The position numbers were made by a program, and so were the translations under genes. Below the pieces are notes generated by a model that made no database searches, was not told the DNA's origin, and was given only the letters and a program-made list of their open reading frames with translations. This document shows positions 54,537-64,000 of a stretch of 64,000 nucleotides of DNA, in pieces. The number at the start of each line of letters is the position of its first letter. The first letter of the stretch is position 1. The stretch lies in assembly GCA_037178625.1 (NCBI GenBank), contig CM074137.1:1116001-1180000 (forward strand). Reading direction: 5' to 3'. The stretch comes from Skeletonema tropicum. Lineage: Eukaryota; Bacillariophyta; Thalassiosirophyceae; Thalassiosirales; Thalassiosiraceae.

Positions 54537-56041
54537 TTAAGAAGCGCCTACCACTCCATCGTATCCATTAACCTTTCTTCCTGCCTCTTTTGTTTTCCAT
54601 ACAGAAGCGAAATGATCAATAAGCCGAATACATTGCTTACAATTAGTCCGGTGCTTGTCAAGAAAAACACTGGAAAACCCATAACCCCATTTCAAAACTC
54701 GTTGTACCTCATATATATAATAGTTGTTGCTTTCGAACCCTGCATCACCAGCGATCAAACCACTTGTCACCGCCTCCTTGATCACTTCCACTGTCAAAGA
54801 ATCAGCATCCAAGATTGAAACGTGGGGGAGACCACCCACTAGCTTCATCACTTCCTCTCTATACGTGGTGTTTGTTTCATCGCTACCTAAGAGAAGAGTT
54901 ATATTTTCCCCTTGAGCCTCTGTTCCATTCAGCGAGCAATTGAGAAAGTGATCTATCATTTCAATTCTGGAGTCGCATTTGCCAATATCATCTCCCCTTC
55001 TGATATGAAGAAAACCATATATTGAGTTATTCAAGCCATTCATACGAACCTTTTGTTTTAACTTTTTGCGCAACCAAGCCTGCAAATGCGCATCAGAAGA
55101 TTAAGTGAGGAAGGGCGTGATAAACATATTTATTGTAACAACAGCAACAATGAAAGCAGACGGTGTCTTTCTAACAACAATTCAAGACTCACCATACTTG
55201 TAGGTTGCAACTGCATGGGCTTGTTGTTGGTGTAAGTGCATCTCCTCTGATTCTTTTTCTCTGTAGGATGAAAAAAATAATATGTCGGCAATTCGGGTAG
55301 CATTTGGTCCTCGTACCCTGACAACTCTTGCACCTGCACAGATGGCGGAGGCAATAGCTGGTCAAATAGATTTGACTCATAAATTCTTGTGCGGATCTCC
55401 CAAATGAAACCAGTCCTTGCATCTGAGCCCTGCAACAAAGAAAACTCCTGAAGTCTTATAAAGTCTTCCAGCAATCTGTTCTTCGAACCAGATATTATGT
55501 GGAGCCAACCAGGGAAATCCTCCTCATTGTATACTGGCCAAGTCTTGTCTAAATCTCTTACGGCTTGTGAGTCATCCTGTAGAAATGTTAGATTGCGGAA
55601 GTCCAGCCACTTTAATTTCTTGCTAACTAGGTTGCCATTGTTGTGTTTCAGATGTAATAGGTCATGCGGTGGTGGCATCTCAACGATTGCACATAAGTAG
55701 CCGGCAATTTGTGCTAGGTTTTCTATGATAGTAAGTCGATCACCAAGTCCCGCTCTTCCAAACCGAAAATATATTTTATTGATTCTTTGGGGACATGCTC
55801 GCCAACAGTGCTCACTGGTGTTTCTCCTTTCCATACGCCCACCACTCTCCTTCAAAATGTCTGGATGATCTGCTGCTGGTGCATGTTCTTTCTCAATCAA
55901 TGTTTTCGTGTACTCAACAGTGTTATACCAAGTGAATACGTTATACCATTCCAGACATGTTATCACAAAGACAAAGAAGAGGAGCCGGATGCGCATAGTG
56001 TTTGTTCCAATGCAAGGGCCTTGATGGATTGAGCGTGCCAT
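54537..56041 (-). CDS. Second type II glycosyltransferase-like protein with RRGD motif, two exons
   Basis: Exon 1 is 56041-55193 and exon 2 is 55079-54537, with a 113-bp GTGAGT...CAG intron in phase 0 (PTSM then AWLRKK); 463 residues. I start at the ATG at 56041, which is in good context; the frame runs further upstream without an ATG. A membrane anchor is at about residues 16-37 (IRLLFFVFVITCLEWYNVF). The luminal region has FRFGRAGLGDRLTIIENLAQ, which resembles the GxGNR-type N-terminal substrate loop of fucosyltransferases, and GFLHIRRGDDIGKCDS, the GDP-sugar motif. A Golgi fucosyltransferase-like role is likely. It shares the RRGD motif and fold order with its neighbour but little other sequence. 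Confidence 0.8.
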
Positions 56042-56154
56042 GGTTGTGATGTATCTTGAGATCGCCAATTATAAAATTTCTGTTATTATCTTGAGATCGC
56101 TGCTCTGTCTCTCTCTCTAGAGAGAGAGCAGAGAATGACCCGAAGGAGTGGGTA

Positions 56155-56300
56155 CAGGGACCTACCGCGAAATACCCCCCCCTGGGTATAAAAATTTTGG
56201 CTAGACTGCTGTAGGTGGGTACAATATTCGCTTTACTCAACTAGTAACTACTCTAGTAGAAACGAGGAGGTGGATAAATATTTTGGCTAGTGACAGATGG
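56155..56300. mobile_element. CAGGG-ended MITE, copy 3, one end only
   Basis: It starts after a TA with CAGGGACCTACCGCGAAATA and contains two copies of the TAAA(A/T)ATTTTGGCTAG motif in the same layout as copy 2. The opposite inverted end is not found, so the copy is truncated. A CTCTCTCTAGAGAGAGAG palindrome sits at about 56107-56127 just outside. Confidence 0.65.
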
Positions 56301-56641
56301 TAACCAATCCTGGACTACTTCTGTACTTCGCCTGACTACCTCGTTCTGCAGCAACCCCTCACCGCAAAAAAAAAGTTGGCGGTAAGGTTGGCCGGTCGTT
56401 TTTGGCGCCATGTACAGCCACCACACTGCCATCCTGCTTCCAAGATCTTATGACCATCGGAAGGGCATTACTGATGCCATCGCATGGCCAATCTTGAAAT
56501 TTGGTGCCGTCTGAGCTAGGTGTAGCCACCCCATGGTCACTCTGTCAGCCGGCTATTCCGAATCGCAAATATAATATTTATTACTACGCAATATATATAT
56601 GATATAATAATAGCTCACTACGACTTACTACAACTGCTACG
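56301..56641. other. Spacer upstream of the DDE transposase remnant
   Basis: This includes an A9 run, a GGCGCCATGTACAGCCACC stretch repeated in changed form near 56498-56530, and an alternating TA tract before the start at 56642. No transposon end could be identified with confidence. Confidence 0.4.
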
Positions 56642-59600
56642 ATGAACAATCACGGAAATAACAGCGAAACTACCCCCTTTCGTTTTTACTGTCCCAACAA
56701 CAAGTGCAATCAAAGTTGCGAAATTTGTTTGAATGATCGCAATATTTGCTGTTATTATCGAGTGGATGGATTTGTCCAAGTTCAATGCCCGAAATGCAAA
56801 CAAACATCCTACGTTTGCGCAACATGCCTTAATTACAACAACAGCTTCAAGAGGAACATCACTAGACATTGTCGCTCTTGTCACAAGAATACCTCCGTCT
56901 CTTCATCTCCGATTTTGTCTCCAATAAATGCTCGCGTGGAAAATAATAATATGGATATTTCAATTCGCAGCAGCACCGGTGTAGGAGATAGCGATGTCGA
57001 TATGTTTGATACTACTGGTGACAGTAATCGCGAGTACGACAGTGATGAACTAGAAGATCTCCCTTCTTTTGTTAATAATGAAGATGATGAGTGGGACGAG
57101 TTGGACACGGATATGTTTGATACTACTGGTGACAGTAATCGCGAGTACGACTGTGATGAACTAGAAGATCTCCCTTCTTTTGTTAATAATGAAGATGATG
57201 AGTGGGACGAGTTGGACACGGGCGTCGATGCCGAAGATTTGTTACAGGAGGATTTCGAGCAACAACTCGCCACAAGCGCCATCAGCTCCAGCGGCACCGG
57301 GGACGAATCTGCGCCTACTGCAACAATGTCTCAGTGCTGCCACAAGCATTTGTGTTCCATCGAAACTTTTCCACTCTTTGGATCCAACGAAATGAGGAAG
57401 AGCAAACGCTACTTCTGGCAAGACTACATACATTATCATGTTAGCGGGGAGCGGTTTGGAGGGTTGAGGGGGCTTACTTGGCGTTCTATCAACCGGTTGG
57501 AGACTTGCGACAATGAGAGCATGCTATCGCTCGATGACTCTGTGTTAATGTTCGAAATGATGGATCATGCCCTGAACAACAAGGGAGAACAGAAGGAAGT
57601 ATTTTATGACATCGTTTGCAACCTTTTCTCAAAGCTCTCAACCACCCAATTGAGTGCTGCTTCCCTGTTCAGGGATTTGGAGGGGCATCAAGAGAAATTG
57701 CTTGCGCCGTTCGTTGCCAGTTTGAATTCAACCCAGAACCAACATTATGTTAAGCTGCGTAACGCCAAGCCCGTTGATATCCGCGTTCCACATAGTGAGA
57801 AGGAAGCAAAGAAGATGCTCCTTGAGGGACAATTTGGGATGTTCTCAAACTTGCCTACGCCTCGTGTTTATGAAATGAGCGGACATGCTGTTGTTTGCAT
57901 TGATAGTCTCTTTGATATTATTCTTGCACAAGGTGTGCCGATTCAGTACTTACAAGACGAGCATGGCAACATCGACAACACAACTGTGAACGGGAGCGTG
58001 ATGGGGAAGAGATTGTACGAAGAATGGAAGGAGGAAGTTGGCGCTGATTCGGTTGAAACAAGGTTTGGACTTGTACTTTTATGGTCGGATGGATTTGTTC
58101 GGGCGTGGGTGAAAAGAAAGAACAACAATGTTTGGATTATGACGCTGACCGTTCCAAACACTGAGAAAAACAGCACATCTGAGTTCCACACGTATTGTAT
58201 TGCTCTCGGGAAGTCCAGTCTTGATCACACGCCTGTGATTAGCCATATGATGGAGCAACTGAAGGCAGCCCGCAAAATCAAGCATCGATACTGCGGCCGG
58301 AGTGGAAAGATTGTCAAAACTGCTGTGGGGGTGCATGCCTATTCGTCTGATCGTACTGAAAGATGTGCTGTTCTACAGACCCTCTTCTTGGGGGACTATG
58401 GCTTGAGATCTCATTTTGCAAGTGGAGTTGACACCAACACTTTACCGATGTGCCCCGATTGCTTCAAGCGTGTCACCGATTCGCTCCAGCGGGATATTCA
58501 CCCAGCCTTTGACCCCGATTTGTGCCAAAACTGCTGTCGCTGGGACTACTCGCGCCAAAGTACAATCGCGCCGCCAAAAGATTACCCGACCTTTGCAAGT
58601 ACTGATTCGCCCTGAGCCTCCCATCGGTCGAGCTATAACTGATTCTTACATTGCAGCAACACGTCAATCATTTCCATGGTTAATCAAGGGGTTGGAGTAT
58701 GCACATCACAACCTATCAACTGAGCGACACCACTGGAGTGAGAAGCATTCGAAGGCATTTCTACGAACGATGGCAATCGGCAAGATTGTACAACGGCAGG
58801 TGTACATGAGTGCACGGCATAAACGCTCTCATCCTAATGATGACATATTGCCATTCATTCCCACCCTTTGGTCATCTGGATTTCCCATCGAACGTTTCTT
58901 GAACTCGCCAATGCATCTTTTATTCGAGGGAATCGTTTCATCTGTCATGGACCTTATAGAATCATTTACAAAGAAGCTAAATTTGAATTCAGATTTCAAT
59001 AGATTTGCGAACAAGTTTCTATCAGAAATCGGCGACAAACTTCGCTTGGATTGGTGTCGCGTTCGGTCATTTCCGCACACCGAATGGCTTGCTGAAGATT
59101 TCCTAGGGCTTTCACGCATCCTGCCATCTGTGTTTGAGTTATTCCTACTTAACAATCCCATGTCACAAGAGCATGCCAGTACTGCACAGAGTATTCATCA
59201 ACTCTTGAATGCTCTTCACGTCATGATGTCTTCTTTGATGGGCCCAAGTTACTCCTCTGATCACCAAAGGATTGAAATATACGTCAAAATTTTCTTATCC
59301 ACATGCCACAAAGCGTCGCAAATGGTGCACGGGGATGCCAAGTGGTGGGTGTCAAAGGGCAACTTTTTGTCGCTTCTCAACTTGAGCGAACAGGTAAAGC
59401 TATTTGGTTGTGTGAGGTGGTATTATGAAGGTGTGTCTGAGCGGTTCATACAAGTTGTGAAGCCACATCTAACTACTAACTTGCGGAAAACAATCGGGTA
59501 CTTTCTTTCTAAGCTTACTTTCATCCATGCTACAACATGCATAAAATGGATCAAGAATGGATTGAAACAGGGGGTAACGGACAATATAAATGATGACAAC

Positions 59601-60054
59601 ACCCTCAGGCAACACAAGGGATACTATCGCTACAGGAACCTGGCAACTATTCAGGAGAAGTTCAACGAAGGATTTCCAATATCTGCAATTCGGATAAAGA
59701 ATACCGCTTTGAATGTTGTGTTCGTAGCAGTTGGAACTACCCGTGAGATGAGTCTTGTCCCAATTAGATTTGAATTGCCTCAAGAGGAAATAATAACACT
59801 AATCCATCCCATGGAATGATTGCACATTGTGTGATAGTGATGAGGTTGTGAATAGAATGAATATTGAAAGACAATATATTGAGCAGGAGATTGACACATA
59901 CTGTCTATTGTTTCCTTGCAAAAGGGGCGGTGATGGGTTTGAACACAAGTTCGCCTGCGTTTTTAGTGACTGGGATGTCATAACAAAGCATGGTAAAAAG
60001 GGTCAAAGCTTGCTATCATGGCATGTATTAAATGCCACAGAGTATTCTGGCTAG
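56642..60054 (+). pseudogene. Large DDE transposase (CACTA- or KDZ/Plavaka-like), frameshifted
   Basis: Three frames in series carry one protein. Part 1 (56642-58615) has an N-terminal Cys-rich finger region (YCPNNKCNQSCEICLNDRN, CPKCKQTSYVCATC), an acidic linker with a 111-bp duplication, then VLLWSDGFVRAWVKRKNNNV, which matches the first catalytic Asp region of Transposase_21-type enzymes. Part 2 (from about 58610 to 59819) has FLNSPMHLLFEGIVSSV and KGNFLSLLNLSEQVKLFG, also typical. Part 3 (to 60054) has NDCTLCDSDEVV. A single-base shift near CGCCCTGAGCC (58610) and another near 59815 break the gene. Element ends were not found. The gene is likely inactive, unless the breaks are introns or programmed shifts, for which no signal is visible. 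Confidence 0.75.
56999..57220 (+). repeat. 111-bp in-frame tandem duplication
   Basis: DMFDTTGDSNREYD(S/C)DE and the following acidic residues occur twice with one codon changed (Ser to Cys). Because 111 is a multiple of 3, the frame is kept. The near identity points to a very recent event. Confidence 0.95.
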
Positions 60055-60119
60055 CATAGATCTTTAGACATATATAACAAAGATTGAAAAACCATATATC
60101 CAATAATTTAGTCAATTTT

Positions 60120-60840
60120 TCACCTTAGGCTGCACACCCCACAATGCTATAGTGTGGCACCACAAATTTCCACTGTGCTCATCAGGGCACAAAACTGCTT
60201 GTATTGTCCAATGTATGAGTGGTGCAGAAGAAGTTAGTCTATTATCCTCTTCTATACATCCAATATAGATGATATATCAACTCAGACCTCACATATTGCA
60301 CCTGTAGGCTGCACACCACCATGCTATTGTGGCGGCACAAAGACCACTGTGCTCATCAGGGCCCCAAATTGCTTGTATTGTCCAATGTATGAGTGGTGCA
60401 GAAGAAGTTAGTCTATTAGCCTCTTCTATACATCCATATAGATGATATATCAACTCAGACCTCACATATTGCACCTGTAGGCTGCATACCACCATGCTAC
60501 TGTGGCGGCACAAAGACCACTATGATCATTAGGGCCCCAAATTGCTTGTATTGTCCAATGTATGAGTGGTGCAGAAGAAGTTAGTCTATTAGCCTCTTCT
60601 ATACATCCATATAGATGATATATCAACTCAGACCTCACATATTGCACCTGTAGGCTGCATACCACCATGCTACTTGTGGCGCCACGAAGACCACTATGAT
60701 CATCAGGGCCCCAAATTGCTTGTATTGTCCAATGTATGAGTGGTGCAGAAGAAGTTAGTCTATTAGCCTCTTCTATACATCCATATAGATGATATATCAA
60801 CTCAGACCTCACATATTGCACCTGTAGGCTACATACCACC
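60120..60840. repeat. Satellite array A, unit about 173 bp, four copies
   Basis: The marker TGAGTGGTGCAGAAGAAGTT recurs at 60216, 60390, 60563 and 60737 (spacing 173-174 bp). Units two to four are nearly identical and the first is more diverged. Minus-strand open frames here repeat with the array and are unlikely to be genes. Confidence 0.93.
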
Positions 60841-60844
60841 ATGA

Positions 60845-62460
60845 TAATGAGGCATTTGGTGGCACATCAGCCCCATATCTGAGCACATATACGTATGCAG
60901 TGACATGAATATGGGCAGTGACCACATCTGGAGGCCCAATATCATTGGTATGGATAGTGGGCAAGATAATATGTTTGGCATTTGGTCTCTATGTATGCTG
61001 AGGCGATGCCACAGCCTCATGTGTGCCCGCTATGACTGATTTGGTGGCATGTCAGCCCTATATCTGAGCACATATACGTATGCAGTGACATGAATATGGG
61101 CAGTGACCACATCTGGAGGCCCAATATCATTGGTATGGATAGTGGACAAGATAATATGTTTGGCATTTGGTCTCTATGTATGCTGAAGTGATGCCACAGC
61201 CTCATGTGTGCCCGCTATGACTGATTTGGTGGCATATCAGCCCCTTATCTGTGCACATATACGTATGCAGTGACATGAATATGGGCAGTGACCACATCTG
61301 GAGGCCCAATATCATTGGTATGGATAGTGGGCAAGATAATATGTTTGGCATTTGGTCTCTATGTATGCTGAGGCGATGCCACAGCCTCATGTGTGCCCGC
61401 TATGACTGATTTGGTGGCATATCAGCCCCCATATCTGAGCACATATACGTATGCAGTGACATGAATATGGGCAGTGACCACATCTGGAGGCCCAATATCA
61501 TTGGTATGGATAGTGGGCAAGATAATATGTTTGGCATTTGGTCTCTATGTATGCTGAGGCGATGCCACAGCCTCATGTGTGCCCGCTATGACTGATTTGG
61601 TGGCATATCAGCCCCATATCTGAGCACATATACGTATGCAGTGACATGAATATGGGCAGTGACCACATCTGGAGGCCCAATATCATTGGTATGGATAGTG
61701 GGCAAGATAATATGTTTGGCATTTGGTCTCTATGTATGCTGAGGCGATGCCACAGCCTCATGTGTGCCCGCTATGACTGATTTGGTGGCATATCAGCCCC
61801 ATATCTGAGCACATATACGTATGCAGTGACATGAATATGGGCAGTGACCACATCTGGAGGCCCAATATCATTGGTATGGATAGTGGGCAAGATAATATGT
61901 TTGGCATTTGGTCTCTATGTATGCTGAGGCGATGCCACAGCCTCATGTGTGCCCGCTATGACTGATTTGGTGGCATATCAGCCCCATATCTGAGCACATA
62001 TACGTATGCAGTGACATGAATATGGGCAGTGACCACATCTGGAGGCCCAACATCATTGGTATGGATAGTGGGCAAGATAATATGTTTGGCATTTGGTCTC
62101 TATGTATGCTGAGGCGATGCCACAGCCTCATGTGGGCCCACTATGACTGATTTGGTGGCATATCAGCCCCATATCTGAGCACATATACGTATGCAGTGAC
62201 ATGAATATGGGCAATGATCACCTCTGGAGGCCCCATATCATTGGTATGGATAGTGGGCAAGATAATATGTTTGGCATTTGGTCTCTATGTATGCTGAGGC
62301 GATGCCACAGCCTCATGTGTGCTGCTCAGTGCCATAACTGATTTGTTGTTGGTGGCACATCAGCCCCATATCTGAGCACATATAAGTGTGCAGTGACATG
62401 AATATGGGCAATGATCACCTCTGGAGGCCCAACATCATTGGTATGGATAGTGGTTATAAT
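60845..62460. repeat. Satellite array B, unit 185 bp, nine copies
   Basis: The marker TGACATGAATATGGGCA recurs at 60901, 61086, 61271, 61457, 61642, 61827, 62012, 62197 and 62394. Inner units are almost identical; the last two are diverged and longer. Each unit carries a 62-codon minus-strand frame starting MRLWHRLSIHRDQMP whose stop overlaps the next start in ATGA. The array directly follows array A without shared sequence. Confidence 0.95.
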
Positions 62461-62604
62461 GTTTGGTTGTCGCAAGCAAAATGTTATGGTGTTCCTGCAG
62501 CTATATAGCCTCATACTTATCTGTCTTATTATATAGATGAGGATTAAATTTAAAAAGTGCCTGTCCGTCACCATTTTTCGGAATAGATTGTCGGTTTGTC
62601 AGTG

Positions 62605-64000
62605 ATGAGACGAGAACTCCGAAACGAGAACCCTTCTTCGCGCATGCACCTGTATGATATTGATGTTGGCACTGCCACAGATGTAATCACGGGAGCAGCG
62701 GGAGACTCTCACAAACTAAACCAATGCAAATTATACAAGAACAAGCACCGCCGAAAATTCATTACTGCCACAGTCTATCACCAAATTGTTAATACTACTA
62801 TGAAGTTAAGCTACCTACCCATCATACCCGCTGACCATGAGTATTCTCGAGAAAAAAACACAATCGAGCTCTTCGAAGACGGCAAAGGGAACGCAATCCT
62901 TCCTCCAAACATCTTCGACGCATACCTCGGTACAAATCTCAACCACTTGCTCACGAAAACAGGGACCCTGACACCTGCTGGCGCCCAATGGACCGATGCT
63001 ACATACAATTTATGGCCATACCTCGATCAGACCCAGCGCTCTAACGACAAGCCCTACGAGAAGTACCCGAAGACACCGGAGAACAAGCTCAAGTACGCCA
63101 AATTTGTGCAAGAATTGTTTGGTTCAGGTACTAGTTCCAAGTTTGTGAAGCACCTCCGAGGTTATGTTCAGAAGGAGATGGTGAAGCGCTGCATGAGTGA
63201 CGAGGATAATTGGAAAAATCCGGATGGCACCGATCCCCTGACTATTGATGACGTGATGGCAATTTTGCAATCACAAAAAATGGTTACACTTTTCAAGTCT
63301 GGCCAGAAAGCGAAAGTCTATAACAAGATCTTCCATTGGGTGAAATCCCTCACGATGGAGGATGATATTGGCTGGCTGGTGAATGGTGTCGAGGAATACT
63401 TGAAGAGCAAGAAAGTGTTAGCCGTCATGAGCCATCATTCGCAAGGTTTAAGGCGGAATGGTCTGTTGCGCGTGGCCGTGAAAAAGGGCACAAATGCGGT
63501 GAAAGTCCGTGTCAAGAAACTTGAGAGAAATGCGTTTGGGTGCGAGCTTGACATGTCCATCGATGTGAAGAAGGATGCCAAGCCTGGCTCTGAGGAGCTC
63601 GCCGAGTACCAAAGGAGGATCAACTCCAACAAGTTCGAAGTTATCCTCCTTGACAGCAGGCACGTTCCTTCGACCCGCAGCAACTACCCCGCATATTGGC
63701 TAAAGCGCATTTCCATTGATGGATCAAATGATCTTGACATGGATATGGGCAAAGCAGTCGAAACGGGAATATCCACCGGCAAATCCAAAAAGCAGTTGCA
63801 TGCACTTCTGGACGAAAAGTTTGATGAGCAAACGCTGGATGACACCAGCACTGCTGTCCCTACCCCATTGACTGAAAATAATGGCAGAACTCCATCCACT
63901 GCTGCCGCCACTCCTAATATCATGGACCTACTATCTCCCTACGCCGACACTGGTGCATCTTCTGGGAAGGAAAATCAACAAACAGATCGTGGTAACACGA
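62605..64000 (+). CDS. Unrecognised long protein, 3' end cut by window edge
   Basis: The frame is open from an upstream stop (62584) to the last base of the window, at least 465 codons, with ATG at 62605 or 62644. Codon use is even and the sequence looks coding: an N-terminal mixed region (MRRELRNENPSSRMHLYDI), a Lys-rich helical middle (KYAKFVQELFGSGTSSKFVK; KVYNKIFHWVKSLTMEDDIG), then RHVPSTRSNYPAYWLKRISI and a Ser/Thr/Pro-rich end. There is no catalytic motif and no membrane segment. Its place after the satellites and transposase remnant makes an element-borne gene possible, but a host gene is equally likely. Confidence 0.65.
   Translation, partial: MRRELRNENPSSRMHLYDIDVGTATDVITGAAGDSHKLNQCKLYKNKHRRKFITATVYHQIVNTTMKLSYLPIIPADHEYSREKNTIELFEDGKGNAILPPNIFDAYLGTNLNHLLTKTGTLTPAGAQWTDATYNLWPYLDQTQRSNDKPYEKYPKTPENKLKYAKFVQELFGSGTSSKFVKHLRGYVQKEMVKRCMSDEDNWKNPDGTDPLTIDDVMAILQSQKMVTLFKSGQKAKVYNKIFHWVKSLTMEDDIGWLVNGVEEYLKSKKVLAVMSHHSQGLRRNGLLRVAVKKGTNAVKVRVKKLERNAFGCELDMSIDVKKDAKPGSEELAEYQRRINSNKFEVILLDSRHVPSTRSNYPAYWLKRISIDGSNDLDMDMGKAVETGISTGKSKKQLHALLDEKFDEQTLDDTSTAVPTPLTENNGRTPSTAAATPNIMDLLSPYADTGASSGKENQQTDRGNT

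Noticed and set aside
60289..62131. Many short minus-strand genes at 60.3-62.1 kb
   Set aside because: They repeat with the satellite period and have no start context or domain. Treated as repeat by-products.
1..64000. CRISPR arrays, bacterial operons or phage genes
   Set aside because: Introns, WD40, EH, MYND and eS8 genes show that this is eukaryotic nuclear DNA. The tandem arrays here have no spacer structure.

Overview
This 64 kb window looks like nuclear DNA of a diatom, probably a centric species. The signs are short GT-AG introns (76-335 bp), genes on both strands with little spacing, secretory leaders ending in ASAF-like motifs typical of complex plastids, SSEPSAQPS-type repeats, and a CoDi-like Ty1/copia remnant. 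The assignment is inference from sequence style; no rRNA or organelle gene is present to confirm it.

Layout. 1-6.5 kb: a truncated Asp-rich protein, a small membrane protein, ribosomal protein eS8 whose start codon appears to sit alone on its own exon, and a secreted trypsin with a long C-terminal region. 6.9-9.7 kb: a deleted hAT transposon and a deleted pogo/Tc1-mariner-like transposon, side by side. 9.8-24.3 kb: a gene-rich block with a polytopic membrane protein, a thioredoxin-domain protein, a giant disordered protein with a ZNRD2-type zinc ribbon, a MYND-finger protein, a coiled-coil protein and an EH-domain endocytic scaffold. 24.3-31.9 kb: an accessory zone with a Cys-rich secreted-protein gene interrupted by a MITE, a decayed minus-strand gene, a second hAT copy and two copies of a CAGGG-ended MITE family. 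32-37.9 kb: alpha/beta hydrolase, WRAP53/TCAB1 WD40 protein, cytochrome b561, a plastid-type protein and a SET-like protein. 38-47 kb: largely non-coding, apart from a 1165-residue single-pass membrane protein with an intracellular repeat array. 47-51.5 kb: a heavily decayed copia element. 53.2-56.0 kb: two convergent RRGD-motif glycosyltransferase-like genes. 56.2-64 kb: a frameshifted large DDE transposase, two abutting satellite arrays (about 173 and 185 bp units) and an unrecognised reading frame running off the window end.

The host genes are mostly unrelated housekeeping or lineage-specific genes, and no metabolic cluster is evident. The most unusual content is in the mobile DNA. The two hAT copies carry complementary internal deletions. 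A MITE sits in a coding exon with a length that keeps the frame. A pogo-like element carries dense subterminal repeats. Two unrelated satellites meet directly beside a transposase remnant. Exon joins were worked out by hand from splice consensus and reading phase; no transcript data were available.
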